The notes: generated by a model not told the origin, from the letters alone. Positions 18,352 through 27,307 are shown, numbered from the stretch's first letter. The stretch: DNA of 64,000 bases from Neomesorhizobium albiziae (GCF_900114255.1 NZ_FOSL01000005.1:248001-312000); one strand, 5' to 3'. A program made the numbers and translations.

Positions 18352-18932
18352 CCTGCGGGATGCAAAACATAAAAACGCCTTTTCGCATAAGGTGAAGCGG
18401 CAATTGCTTCATCATCGAGAAAAAGCTCGAAACTGCAATGGACCCGCACCGTCGGCCGGCTGACGATCTCCGGCACTTGCGAGGATGCCCGTTCGAGTTC
18501 CGGGGCGTAGTCGATCACCACGGTGCTGGCGTTGTCGATCAGCGAGAAAAGCAGTTGTCCCAGCGGCTCGCGGCGGCCGAACGGCTTCAGCGAATAACCG
18601 AGCAGAACCAGCCCGTAGCTGCGCGGGGCGTAGTCGTAGGTGATTTCCTGGAACTTCCTCGCAACGTGCCGGACGCGGCAAGGCCGGCCGTTCAGCTCCT
18701 CGGCTTCGTAGGGCACGGTCTTCGGGTCGACCGACAGAACCGACAGGGGCGTGTGGGTGAGGTAATTGGTGATCGGCTGCAAATACCCGCCGATTTCCAG
18801 GACATGCGGACAGTTGCGAAGGAAATGAGCGGCGACGACCTGGCGTATCACGGCCGCAGGCCCCGACAGATGCGACAGTCCTTCCCCCGTGCCCGCCGGC
18901 GACGCGGCGGTTTCAAGCATCTTCAGGTCCAT
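18348..18932 (-). CDS. Rossmann/SAM-methyltransferase-like protein
   Basis: A 194-aa soluble protein with a class I methyltransferase-like layout: CPHVLEIGGYLQPIT (SAM-binding glycine loop position), LSVLSVDPKT (acidic end of beta2), and YGLVLLGYSLKPFGRREPL (beta4 region). The loop has only two glycines, so SAM binding is plausible rather than proven. ATG 18930-18932 (MDLKMLETAAS) is chosen; the longer frame to 19046 runs into the divergent gene. It is the first gene of the operon leading to the degenerate ABC exporter, with a 4-bp overlap. Only 49 bp separate it from the divergent methyltransferase-like gene, so the two share a promoter region. Confidence 0.65.
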   Translation of the reverse strand: MDLKMLETAASPAGTGEGLSHLSGPAAVIRQVVAAHFLRNCPHVLEIGGYLQPITNYLTHTPLSVLSVDPKTVPYEAEELNGRPCRVRHVARKFQEITYDYAPRSYGLVLLGYSLKPFGRREPLGQLLFSLIDNASTVVIDYAPELERASSQVPEIVSRPTVRVHCSFELFLDDEAIAASPYAKRRFYVLHPAG

Positions 18933-18981
18933 CGGATCAGATTGCGTTGTGTTACCAAGAATCTCAACATACAACACGGCC

Positions 18982-19656
18982 ATGATGGACGCTACCCAGC
19001 CAGACGACCCGGGCGCCGACTGGCGCGAGCATGCTTTTGATCTCACACGCGGAATCGCTGCTTATACCGATAATCCCCTGGTTGCCGGCCTTGCCCGCAT
19101 CATTGCCAACCACCCGAACGCCGATATCGGCAACGCCTTCAATCACAAGCAGGTCGCCTGCAAGATGTGGGCGCGCGACAAACTGCTCGAAAGCGGCGAT
19201 GGGAGCTTCAGGCGCATCTGGATTCTCGGTGGCTGGTATGGCGTGCTCGCTGCGATGTTTTTTGACGACTCCCGGTTCGACATCGAGGCGATCGACAGCA
19301 TCGACATCGATCCTGCGGTAGCGGCGGTGGCCGAAACGTTGAATCGGCCGGCGGGAGAGCGGTTCCACGCGCTGACCGCGGATATGTATGCGCTCGACTA
19401 CGGCGCAGCCCGGCCGGATCTCGTCATCAATACCAGTTGCGAGCACATCGCCGATGTTCGCGGTTGGCTCGACCTGCTGCCAAAAGGAACACAGGTCCTG
19501 CTCCAATCGAACGATTATTTCAGCGAACCGACGCACATCAACTGTGTGGCCTCGCTTGAGGCTTTCGAGCAGCTGGCAGGACTCGCGGAGTTGCGGTTCT
19601 CAGGATCGCTGCCGATGAAGAAATACACCCGTTTCATGCTGATCGGGATGGTTTGA
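18982..19656 (+). CDS. SAM-dependent methyltransferase-like protein
   Basis: A 224-aa protein with a methyltransferase-like Rossmann core: RIWILGGWYGVLAAMFF (glycine loop), IDSIDIDPAVAAVAETL (acidic ribose contact) and FHALTADMYALDYG before DLVINTSCEHIADVRGW. Class I SAM enzymes carry these elements in this order. The substrate is unknown. ATG 18982 (MMDATQPDD) is preferred; the frame upstream overlaps the divergent gene. The 3' end overlaps the end of the opposing glycosyltransferase by 23 bp (19634-19656), so these genes are tightly packed. Its divergent pairing with another Rossmann-like gene suggests a functional link with the exporter operon, which is inference. Confidence 0.7.
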   Translation: MMDATQPDDPGADWREHAFDLTRGIAAYTDNPLVAGLARIIANHPNADIGNAFNHKQVACKMWARDKLLESGDGSFRRIWILGGWYGVLAAMFFDDSRFDIEAIDSIDIDPAVAAVAETLNRPAGERFHALTADMYALDYGAARPDLVINTSCEHIADVRGWLDLLPKGTQVLLQSNDYFSEPTHINCVASLEAFEQLAGLAELRFSGSLPMKKYTRFMLIGMV

Positions 19657-20803
19657 TCGTCAGATTGCTCGATTTCAGCAGTTTGCGCAGCACTTTCGCC
19701 GAACCCTTCGCACCATCGAGGTCGAGGGCAGGGGTATCGGGAGAGGCCGCGGTGAGGGCGCGTTCGACGGCCTGGGCAAGGGCCGGCGGCGTCAGGTCCC
19801 GTTCGGTCAACACCGATGCAAGCCTCATGCGCTCCAGTCTCTCCGCGCGAAAGGTCTGTTCTGTCTCTCCGCCCGCAGCGAAAGGGACGAGCAGCGAGCG
19901 GCAGCGGGCGCGAAGAACGTCGCAGACGGTGTTGTAGCCGGCTTGCGAAACCGAAAGACGGCAGCCGGTCAAAAGGCTGGCGAAATCCACACGGAACCTG
20001 GAGATGGTGAGGTTTGAGGGCGCCCCCGCAACAGCTGCCTCGAAGTCGGGTTTCGGCAGGTTGGGGCCGGTGATCAGGCACCATTTCAGATTGCCGGCCA
20101 GCATACCTGCGGCAGCGAGTGCCGATGCGACCAAATCCCCGCCGGCAGCGCCGCCGCCAGCCGAAACCAGGACATCGAAGTGTTCGCTCGTCACGGCGGG
20201 TGGCGGAGCCGCGACAAGGCCAGTATAGGCGACCTTGCTTTCGATTACCCGGGCGAGCGGGAAGGTCTGGCCGATCGTGGCAAAAGACGGGTCGCCATGG
20301 ACCATGACGAGGTCGAAGAAGTTTTCGACAAGGTCGACTGTTTCTTCGTTGCGGCCGGGTTTTGTGCGTTCCTGCAGGATGTCTCGCACCGAAGCCACCA
20401 GTAGCGGCTTTGGCGCCAGCGCGGCAACTTTCTCGAGCAGCGGAATGAGCTCGAACCGCATCTGGCGGCGGCCGAATGGGAAGGCTTCGATAATAACGAT
20501 GTCGGGCTGAAAATCGTCGACCGTCTGCAGCAGCATTTGCCGCCGCTTTTCCTTGAAGGCGTCGTCGACCGGGTTCCCGTTGAGATCCGTCAAGCCGGAA
20601 AACCCCTCGTCGCCGGAGACCACCGGTGGCAACGTCAGCGTCTTCAGCCCCGGCGCTGGGAAGCCGGCAACAGGCGCGCCGCCGGTTACCACAAGAATGT
20701 CAAAGCCATCATCGGCAAGTGCGGTGGCAATCCGGCTGGCGCGCGCGAGATGTCCGATGCCGAGCAGATGCTGAACGTAGAACAACACGCGAGGCTGTAT
20801 CAC
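19634..20803 (-). CDS. MurG/GT28-like glycosyltransferase
   Basis: A 389-aa GT-B protein resembling the GT28/MurG group. The N-terminus VLFYVQHLLGIGHLARASRI has the GxGHxxR-type acceptor loop. The donor domain shows LVSAGGGAAGGDLVASAL and the late core LLTGCRLSVSQAGYNTVCDVL with the conserved G-x-NT-x-E-like donor loop, then LLVPFAAGGETEQTFRAERL. I prefer GTG 20803 because it forms a GTGA overlap with the preceding gene's stop; ATG 20821 would add six residues. Third gene of a leftward glycosyltransferase operon. The donor sugar is unknown. Confidence 0.82.
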   Translation of the reverse strand: MIQPRVLFYVQHLLGIGHLARASRIATALADDGFDILVVTGGAPVAGFPAPGLKTLTLPPVVSGDEGFSGLTDLNGNPVDDAFKEKRRQMLLQTVDDFQPDIVIIEAFPFGRRQMRFELIPLLEKVAALAPKPLLVASVRDILQERTKPGRNEETVDLVENFFDLVMVHGDPSFATIGQTFPLARVIESKVAYTGLVAAPPPAVTSEHFDVLVSAGGGAAGGDLVASALAAAGMLAGNLKWCLITGPNLPKPDFEAAVAGAPSNLTISRFRVDFASLLTGCRLSVSQAGYNTVCDVLRARCRSLLVPFAAGGETEQTFRAERLERMRLASVLTERDLTPPALAQAVERALTAASPDTPALDLDGAKGSAKVLRKLLKSSNLTIKPSRSA

Positions 20804-22050
20804 GCGGTATCCGCCTGCCATTCCCGCTCGAACAGGCTCTTCAGCTGGACGATGCTTGAATTGTGGTCGAAATGATCGCGCACCCGCCGCTCCGCAGCAT
20901 CGCCGAGACGTTTGCGCAGCGATGGCTCGCGTATCGCGCGTTCCAGTGCCCGGGCGAGTGCCTGAGGATCTTCGGAAGCGACAACCAGGCCGTTTTCATC
21001 ATGGGTCAGCAGTTCCGGCACGCCGGATACATTGGTCGAAACGCATACCAATTTCTGGCTCGCCGCCTCCACCAGCACGTTTGGCAGACCGTCGCGGTCG
21101 CCGTCGGCGGCAATCCGGCAGGCCAGCGCAAAAATATCCGACCGGCGGTAGTGTTCGAGCACGTCTTCCTGGGCCAGCGCGCCTTTCCATGAAACGCGCT
21201 GCGCAATGCCGAGGCTTTCTGCGAGGGCCTTGAGCCGGCTTAACTGTTCGCCTCCGCCAATATGTTCGAACCGCCAATGAAGATCGGCCGGCAGCAGGGC
21301 AAACGCCCGCAACAGCACATCGTAACCCTTTTTCTCAACCGCGCGACCGACGCTCAGCACGACAACCGGATCGGTTCCGAGAGACCCGTCGCGGGCTGGC
21401 CGCGTTCCTTCGAAATGGCCGAAGCGGGCGAGGTCCAACCCGTGATAGCTGAGATGTATATTGGAACCGCCGTTGGCCAGGCTTTTCAGATGGTCGTAGC
21501 CGGTGCGCGTGCATGTCACCATCCAGCGCGCGGAGGAAAGCTTGGCGGCGAGATCCCAGTCCTGCGAGGTCCAGATATCCTTGGCATGCGCCGAACAGGT
21601 CCAAGGAAGCCCGCGAAGCAGGCTCGTGTAACGAGTCACCGACGCCGGCGTATGGGCAAAGTGTGCATGCAGCCATTCGCCGTCCTCCGGCCATTCTCTT
21701 GCCAACACCAACGCTTGGCCGAAACGGCGGATGCGGTTACGTGTCGGGTCACGACGAAGGTCAGCAGCAAAAATCCGCAGAGTTTTCCAGAAACTGCCGT
21801 GCGGCAGCCAGGAAAGCAATGCGCGGCCAACCCGCGACGGCTCCTCATGCAGATATTCGGGGAGGTAGTGCACAGGCGCGCGGATTTCGTCATGTACGGG
21901 ATGGCGCTTGCCGTCCGTCGGCCTCCTCAGCGCGACCAGCACCAACTCCATGCCGGCACGCTCCAGTCCCAGCAACTCCTGCGCGATGAAGGTTTCCGAC
22001 AGACGCGGATAACCCTTCAGGACGACGACAATCTTGCGGCGGTTGGACAA
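20800..22050 (-). CDS. GT4-type glycosyltransferase
   Basis: A 416-aa retaining GT-B enzyme. The N-terminus (TTG start) SNRRKIVVVLKGYPRLSETFI matches the KxYPxxSETFI opening common in exopolysaccharide GT4 proteins. HAHFAHTPASV and the C-terminal EX7E region (DGDRDGLPNVLVEAA) follow, then VSTNVSGVPELLTHDENG. The start is a TTG only 3 bp after the upstream stop (22054); no in-frame ATG gives the conserved N-terminus, so the TTG start is well supported. It lies between two MurG-like genes and probably adds one sugar of the same repeating unit. Confidence 0.9.
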   Translation of the reverse strand: MSNRRKIVVVLKGYPRLSETFIAQELLGLERAGMELVLVALRRPTDGKRHPVHDEIRAPVHYLPEYLHEEPSRVGRALLSWLPHGSFWKTLRIFAADLRRDPTRNRIRRFGQALVLAREWPEDGEWLHAHFAHTPASVTRYTSLLRGLPWTCSAHAKDIWTSQDWDLAAKLSSARWMVTCTRTGYDHLKSLANGGSNIHLSYHGLDLARFGHFEGTRPARDGSLGTDPVVVLSVGRAVEKKGYDVLLRAFALLPADLHWRFEHIGGGEQLSRLKALAESLGIAQRVSWKGALAQEDVLEHYRRSDIFALACRIAADGDRDGLPNVLVEAASQKLVCVSTNVSGVPELLTHDENGLVVASEDPQALARALERAIREPSLRKRLGDAAERRVRDHFDHNSSIVQLKSLFEREWQADTA

Positions 22051-22053
22051 GCT

Positions 22054-23268
22054 TCAGCTCGCGCCATCGACCACGGAGAGGTGAGGGTGGGTGCGCTGGT
22101 CGAGCCAGCCGCCGACGATCTCCGAAATGTTGACCAGTCCTGCCAGCCGCAGATCGGGATTGCTCTGCGAGGGGCGCGGCCGGTCGGGCAAGGCCCTTAA
22201 CGCTGCCGCAAAGCGCGGCGCGTCGTCCGCTTCTTCCGGCAGCAGCATTTCGACCAGGCCGAGTTCGGCAGCGCGGCGTGCACGGATCAGCTGTTCCTCG
22301 CGCGGCTTGACGCGAGGCACGATCAGCGCTGGCTTGTCGAAGGAAAGAATCTCGCAATAGGTGTTGTAGCCGCCCATCGCGACCACCGCCTTGGCGCCGG
22401 CGATCAGCTCTTCCATGTGCGAATCAAACTCGATGATCTTGATCTGCGGTATTTTCCCGCCCTTTTTGATCAACTTGCGGCGCTTTTTGACCGGCATATA
22501 GGGGCCGAGCACGATCAGCGCCTTATGCTGCAGTTCCGGGTCCTGCTGGTAGGCGTGGATGACGTTGTGAATGAGTTCGGCGCCATCGCCGCCGCCGCCC
22601 GTGGTGACCAGAATGTAGTCGCCTTCCGGGCGGTGTCCCGGCATTTCGTCGTGGGAAAGGCTGCGCTGCAAAAAACCGACGAATTTCATCTTGGCGCTGA
22701 CCTGGGCGGGTACATCGAGCCCGGTTAGCGGATCGTAGAAATCTGGTGGTCCATAGGCCCAGATCATGTCGTAGAAGCGACCGATCTTGCGCATCACGTC
22801 GCTCTTTTTCCACTCGGCTTCGAGCAGGTGCGGCGCATCCATGACTTCGCGCAGGCCGAGCACCAGGGTGGTGCCCCGCGTTTTCAGGTATGAAAGGGTT
22901 TCCTCCACCTCGCCGCGCAATCCGAGCGGCTCCTTGTCGACGATGAAAATGTCCGGCTGGAAGGTTTCGGCGGTATGGCGGATGATCGACTGCCGCATCT
23001 TCAGGGTTTCTTGCAGGTCGATATGCCGTTCAAGCGAAGTGTATTCGCCGTTGCGAAGCTTGATGACGCTGGGAATTTTGACGAAGTCGACGCGCGCCCT
23101 GTAGTCGAAGGCACCCGCGATCGTCGCACCGGAAATGATCAGCACATTGAGGCCGCCATAATCCTCGACCAGAGAGTGGGCGATGGTCCGGCATCGGCGC
23201 AGATGGCCGAGCCCGAACGTATCGTGGCTGTACATCAGGATTCGGGCATGTTCGAAGCGCCGCATCAT
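22054..23268 (-). CDS. MurG-like glycosyltransferase family protein
   Basis: A 404-aa GT-B fold protein related to the preceding MurG-like product. MMRRFEHARILMYSHDTFG is followed by LGHLRRCRTIAHSL (the acceptor-loop motif), FIVDKEPLGLRGEVEETL, LVTTGGGGDGAELIHNV, and the donor-binding segment AGAKAVVAMGGYNTYCEIL with VPRVKPREEQLIRARR. The open frame begins at a TTG (23274), but ATG 23268 is a more natural start. First gene of the leftward three-gene glycosyltransferase operon (spacing 3 bp, then a 4-bp overlap). The two MurG-like proteins flanking a GT4 enzyme could act on the same lipid-linked glycan. Confidence 0.83.
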   Translation of the reverse strand: MMRRFEHARILMYSHDTFGLGHLRRCRTIAHSLVEDYGGLNVLIISGATIAGAFDYRARVDFVKIPSVIKLRNGEYTSLERHIDLQETLKMRQSIIRHTAETFQPDIFIVDKEPLGLRGEVEETLSYLKTRGTTLVLGLREVMDAPHLLEAEWKKSDVMRKIGRFYDMIWAYGPPDFYDPLTGLDVPAQVSAKMKFVGFLQRSLSHDEMPGHRPEGDYILVTTGGGGDGAELIHNVIHAYQQDPELQHKALIVLGPYMPVKKRRKLIKKGGKIPQIKIIEFDSHMEELIAGAKAVVAMGGYNTYCEILSFDKPALIVPRVKPREEQLIRARRAAELGLVEMLLPEEADDAPRFAAALRALPDRPRPSQSNPDLRLAGLVNISEIVGGWLDQRTHPHLSVVDGAS

Positions 23269-23560
23269 GGTCAAATCAACCTTGGTTTCGCCGTCGGACC
23301 GTTTCCAGCCACATGCGATTTCGCACGATAAGAAAACATCCTGATGTCAGGACGGCTGCTTGGGGGAGCCGCCGCATTTTGCAGACCGGCTTTGCGCTTG
23401 AGGTATCATCCCAAGGGCATTGAATCTAAAATATAGTGCCGTCCCGGTCGTCATGCAGCAGGCTTTCCTGATAAGCGGGCGCCGTGTCAAGACGCCTCTG
23501 CAAGCCGATAACTTTAGCCGACGGCCGGCGGCCTGCCTAGACTGGTTTCCGCCGTTACCG

Positions 23561-23965
23561 TTACAGAACGCGGTCCTCGATGGACCATCGTGCCGCGAGA
23601 AAACTTATGACCGCCGCCACGACGAGCCCGGTGATCTTGGCGGGAAGGATGCCTATCAGCCCTCCGAGTGCGACGATGGCGCCGCTCGAAACGCCGAGCG
23701 TGATAATGGCGCCCAAGGTGAAGAACCGCAGGAAGGAACGGCCTTGCCGGAGATTTCCGGCGCGTTCGAACGACCAGCGAGAGTTGGCAAAGTAGGAAAA
23801 GCAGACGGCGCCGAACCAGCCCAGCAGATTTGCAAAAAGGGGTGCTGTGCCAAACCAGAGCAGCACGGAAAAAATGCAGAGGTCGATCAGGCTGTTGGCT
23901 ACGCCGACAGCCCCGAATCGCACCATTTTCGAGACGAGCGAGCGTCCCGCCGGTCCGTCCGTCAT
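23561..23965 (-). CDS. GtrA-like small membrane protein
   Basis: A 134-aa integral membrane protein of the GtrA/DPMS1-like family. Four hydrophobic segments are visible (about 15-35, 40-60, 78-98 and 103-122), including VRFGAVGVANSLIDLCIF and the conserved FFTLGAIITLGVS. GtrA proteins are thought to assist transfer or flipping of an undecaprenyl-phosphate-linked sugar. The start overlaps the GT2 stop by 4 bp (23962-23965), giving the usual gtrB-gtrA pairing. The 292 bp downstream, before the glycosyltransferase operon, show no convincing gene. Confidence 0.85.
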   Translation of the reverse strand: MTDGPAGRSLVSKMVRFGAVGVANSLIDLCIFSVLLWFGTAPLFANLLGWFGAVCFSYFANSRWSFERAGNLRQGRSFLRFFTLGAIITLGVSSGAIVALGGLIGILPAKITGLVVAAVISFLAARWSIEDRVL

Positions 23966-24999
23966 TTGCGCTTTGCCGCGACCGGAGAGGCCATTTCGGA
24001 CCGACCCGGCGCGCTTTCCAATCGGGAACTCTTGCCCTTGTCATCAGCCCAGCCGTACGTCTCGCGCACGACGTAAAGCGGCCGGTTGCGCACTTCCTGC
24101 GACATGCGCCCGATATATTCGCCCATGATGCCGAGCGACAGGAGGTTCAGTCCGCCGAGAAGCAGGACGGTAACCAGTGTGGATGCATAGCCCGGAACAT
24201 CGATGCCCAAAATCGCTGTTTTGACGATCACGATCGCTGCGTAGACGAATGCGCAAAAACCGATCAGCAGGCCAAGATAGCTCCAGACCCGCAGCGGCGC
24301 CGTGGTGGAGCCGATCAGCCCGTCCAAGGCAAACCGGACCAGCCTGCGATATGGCCATTTGCTGTCACCGCCGGAGCGGCCGGCGCGGTCGTATTCGATG
24401 TCCACGTTGCGGTATCCGACCCAGGAATACAGCGCCTTGGTGAAACGCGACCCTTCCGACAATTCGTTCAATGTATCGACCACCGCACGGTCGAGCAGCC
24501 GGAAGTCGCCGACATCCGCCTTGATCGGAATATCGGCTATCTTGTTATAGAGCTTGTAGAAAAGCCGTGCGGTAAAACGTTTGATTGCGGTGTCCGTGTC
24601 GCGGCGGCGCCTGATCGCGTTGACGATTTCGGCGCCCTCGAGCCACTTCTCAACCATGCGGGGCACCACTTCGGGCGGATCCTGCAGGTCGACATCCATC
24701 GGGATGACCGCATCGCCGGTCGCGTGGCGGAAGCCTGCGGCAAGCGCTGCCTCCTTGCCGAAATTTCGCGAGAAACGCACCAGCTTGATATTCGGGTTGA
24801 CGCGAGCCTCGGCAAGGATAGCCGGGCGGGTCGCGTCGGCGCTGCCGTCGTCAATGAAGATGATCTCGTAGCTGCCGGATTTGAGCTGGTCGCGGCAAAC
24901 CTTCTCAAGCACCGGTACGCAATCCTTGACGAACCGCGCTATCGTATCCTGTTCGTTTAGAACCGGAACAATGATCGAAACTATCAAATTTTCGCGCAA
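23962..24999 (-). CDS. GT2 polyprenyl-phosphate glycosyltransferase (GtrB-like)
   Basis: Membrane-anchored GT2 enzyme, 345 aa, predicted to load a sugar onto undecaprenyl phosphate. The N-terminal GT-A domain has VSIIVPVLNEQDTI, IIFIDDGSADATRP, FSRNFGKEAALAAGFRHA and the DxD-like MDVDLQDPPEV; QxxRW-type residues are replaced by a GtrB-like tail. Two C-terminal membrane helices follow (about 235-260 and 270-295). The start is TTG (24997-24999) preceded by a GAGGTG-like site; no in-frame ATG gives the conserved N-terminus. Coupled to the GtrA gene and divergent from ttcA (132 bp). Confidence 0.9.
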   Translation of the reverse strand: MRENLIVSIIVPVLNEQDTIARFVKDCVPVLEKVCRDQLKSGSYEIIFIDDGSADATRPAILAEARVNPNIKLVRFSRNFGKEAALAAGFRHATGDAVIPMDVDLQDPPEVVPRMVEKWLEGAEIVNAIRRRRDTDTAIKRFTARLFYKLYNKIADIPIKADVGDFRLLDRAVVDTLNELSEGSRFTKALYSWVGYRNVDIEYDRAGRSGGDSKWPYRRLVRFALDGLIGSTTAPLRVWSYLGLLIGFCAFVYAAIVIVKTAILGIDVPGYASTLVTVLLLGGLNLLSLGIMGEYIGRMSQEVRNRPLYVVRETYGWADDKGKSSRLESAPGRSEMASPVAAKRK

Positions 25000-25131
25000 A
25001 AGCGCACCTCGAACGGTTCACCGGAAGCTGGGATAGGCTATTAGCGGTATGTCGCTCGCCATGACAAGCTTAACGGCCGGAGATGATGCGAGATAGTGGC
25101 AGGGCTTGAGCCCGAGCCGAAGAGGGTCGAG

Positions 25132-26004
25132 ATGAGTATCCAGCCGCGGGCACAAGAAGCCTTCGAGCCACTGCCGGAAGACGCAGGCCAGATCGGAGGC
25201 GAGTTTTCGCTGTTTCGCGAACTGCCGCAGTCGGTGGAGGTCAACAAGCTGCGCAAGCGGCTGCTGCGGCTGGCGCGCGAGGCGATGGACAACTTCGCCA
25301 TGGTGCGCCCCGGTGATCGCTGGCTGGTGGCGCTGTCGGGCGGCAAGGATTCTTATGGGCTGCTGGCGATCCTGCTCGACCTCAAATGGCGCGGCTTTCT
25401 GCCGGTCGATCTCCTGGCCTGCAATCTCGATCAGGGCCAGCCGAACTTCCCCAAGCATATTTTGCCCGATTTCCTGAACAGACACGGCATTGCCCACCGC
25501 ATCGAATACCGGGACACCTATTCGATTGTTACCGACAAGATCGGCGAAGGCAGAACCTACTGCTCCTTGTGTTCGCGGCTGCGGCGCGGCCATCTCTATC
25601 GCATCGCGCGGGAGGAGGGCTGTTCGTCGCTGGTGCTCGGCCACCACAGGGAGGATATCCTGGAGACGTTCTTCATGAACCTCTTTCATGGCGGGAGGCT
25701 TTCCGCAATGCCGCCAAAGCTGCTGAACGACGAGGGCGATGTGATGGTGCTGAGGCCGCTCAGTTATTGCGCCGAAGCGGATCTGGCGAAATTTGCCGGC
25801 ATCATGCAGTTCCCGATCATTCCCTGCGATCTTTGCGGCAGCCAGGAAGGGCTGCAGCGCAATGCGATGAAGGCGATGCTCGAGGACATCGAGCAGCGCA
25901 TGCCCGGCCGCAAGGACACGATGATCCGCGCGCTGGGCAATGTACGGGCCTCTCAGCTTCTCGACCGAAGCCTGTTCGATTTCGTGGGGCTGAGCCCGGA
26001 GTAG
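25132..26004 (+). CDS. ttcA: tRNA 2-thiocytidine(32) synthetase TtcA
   Basis: Thiolates C32 of several tRNAs using ATP and an iron-sulfur cluster. The 290-aa product has the PP-loop motif [10 protein letters not shown] (about residue 70) and the two CxxC motifs, [11 protein letters not shown] and [12 protein letters not shown], that bind the [4Fe-4S] cluster in Ttc[15 protein letters not shown] is also diagnostic. I chose ATG 25132 ([11 protein letters not shown]), which has a GAGGG-type site 5' of it; GTG 25096 in frame would add 12 residues. It ends 5 bp before the end of the opposing transporter gene. Confidence 0.95.
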   Translation: MSIQPRAQEAFEPLPEDAGQIGGEFSLFRELPQSVEVNKLRKRLLRLAREAMDNFAMVRPGDRWLVALSGGKDSYGLLAILLDLKWRGFLPVDLLACNLDQGQPNFPKHILPDFLNRHGIAHRIEYRDTYSIVTDKIGEGRTYCSLCSRLRRGHLYRIAREEGCSSLVLGHHREDILETFFMNLFHGGRLSAMPPKLLNDEGDVMVLRPLSYCAEADLAKFAGIMQFPIIPCDLCGSQEGLQRNAMKAMLEDIEQRMPGRKDTMIRALGNVRASQLLDRSLFDFVGLSPE

Positions 26005-26009
26005 CAGCC

Positions 26010-27257
26010 TCAGTTCGTCGGATTGCTGTGCGGTTGAAACAGCTTCCCCCGCTCCGCATAGAGCACGATCAGCAGGCCCAGCACCGATACTGCGCAGTAC
26101 CCGGCGGTGAGGGGCGTGATCGTACCATCGAACGCCTGGCCGATGCCCGCGCCGATTGCGCCGCCTCCAACCGTCTGCGTAAAGCCGATGACGGATGAAG
26201 CCGTGCCCGCGACGTGGCCGAGTGGCTCCATGGCGATCGAATTGAAGTTCGAGCCGATCCAGCCGAATTGCAGCATTGCCAGCGTGAAGAGGCCGACGAA
26301 AATCGGCAATGGCACCGGACCGAGCAGGGACAGTCCGAACATGACGCAGTTCACCGCCGCAAAACCCACCAGCGCGCCATGCGACAGCCGCCGCATGCCG
26401 AAGCGGCCGACAAGCCGCGAATTGATGAACGACGACACCGCCATCATGCTGGCGACCGCCGCGAAGAGTACCGGAAACCAGACGCCTAGCCCGTAGATGC
26501 CGACGTAGATTTGTTGCGCGGAATTGATGAACCCGAACAGGGCGCCAAAAACGATCGTCGTCGCCAGCGTGTAGCAAAGCGATGTTCGGTTGGTCAGCAC
26601 GATGCCGAAGCCACCCACAATTGATCTCAATGTGAAGGCACGGCGATATTCCGGGTGCAGCGTTTCGGGCAACCTCACCGCTGTCCAGATCGTAACCGCC
26701 AGCGCGATCGCCGCCATGAAGATGAAGATCACGTGCCATTCGGCAAAAAGCATCACCAGCTGCCCGATGCCCGGCGCCACCACCGGAATGACCATGAAGA
26801 CCATGAAGACCAGCGACATGATCTCGGCCATCGCGCGGCCGCCAAAAACGTCGCGGATGACGGAGACGGCAATGACGCGGGTTGCCGCGGCGCCGATGCC
26901 CTGTACGAAACGCAGCACCAGCAGTGTCGCGAATGTCGGTGCGAAGGAAGCGCTAAAGGCGGCGACCACATAGATCGCCAGCCCAATCAGCAGTGGCGCC
27001 CGGCGGCCGAATCGGTCCGAGATCGGCCCATAAGCCAGCTGCGCCAGCCCGAAGCCCGAAATGTAAGCGGTGATGACATACTGGCGATGGTTCTCGTTCT
27101 CGACGCCCAGACTGGCGCCGATCTGCTGGAGGCCGGGCAGCATGATGTCGATCGCCAGCGCGTTCAGCGCCATCAGCGCCGCAGCCAACGCGATGAACTC
27201 CCACCGGGGGAGCGTCATCACCGGATTCGTCGTGTCGGGAGAGGTCTTCTGGTCCAT
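26010..27257 (-). CDS. MFS drug-resistance transporter, Bcr/CflA family
   Basis: A 415-aa, 12-helix major facilitator transporter. The Bcr/CflA pattern is clear: NALAIDIMLPGLQQIGASLG in TM1, the motif A-like loop YGPISDRFGRRAPLL after TM2, and the RFVQGIGAAATRVIAVSVIRD stretch in TM4. It probably exports drugs or small hydrophobic metabolites by proton antiport. I prefer ATG 27257 (MDQKTSPDTT) over the open frame to 27281, because a terminator hairpin of the upstream grxD gene occupies 27280-27307. Confidence 0.9.
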   Translation of the reverse strand: MDQKTSPDTTNPVMTLPRWEFIALAAALMALNALAIDIMLPGLQQIGASLGVENENHRQYVITAYISGFGLAQLAYGPISDRFGRRAPLLIGLAIYVVAAFSASFAPTFATLLVLRFVQGIGAAATRVIAVSVIRDVFGGRAMAEIMSLVFMVFMVIPVVAPGIGQLVMLFAEWHVIFIFMAAIALAVTIWTAVRLPETLHPEYRRAFTLRSIVGGFGIVLTNRTSLCYTLATTIVFGALFGFINSAQQIYVGIYGLGVWFPVLFAAVASMMAVSSFINSRLVGRFGMRRLSHGALVGFAAVNCVMFGLSLLGPVPLPIFVGLFTLAMLQFGWIGSNFNSIAMEPLGHVAGTASSVIGFTQTVGGGAIGAGIGQAFDGTITPLTAGYCAVSVLGLLIVLYAERGKLFQPHSNPTN

Positions 27258-27279
27258 CGCCCTGCTTACGGTCGCTGCC

Positions 27280-27307
27280 AAAACAAAACGCGCCGGCGGA
27301 CCGGCGC
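27280..27307 (-). terminator. Rho-independent terminator after grxD
   Basis: On the minus strand a perfect 7-bp GC stem (27307-27301 pairing with 27296-27290, loop 4 nt) is followed by a U-rich tract (complement of AAACAAAA at 27281-27288). It lies 56 bp after the glutaredoxin stop and just before the transporter start, so it separates the two genes. Confidence 0.75.

Noticed and set aside
7686-23544. The 14-mer GCCTGCCTAGACTG occurs at 7686-7699 and 23531-23544, both intergenic
   Set aside because: By a rough estimate, several chance 14-mer matches are expected in 64 kb, and the flanks do not match.
25018-26739. A 573-codon minus-strand open frame across ttcA and the transporter gene
   Set aside because: It overlaps two well-supported genes in shifted frames and shows low-complexity composition without motifs.
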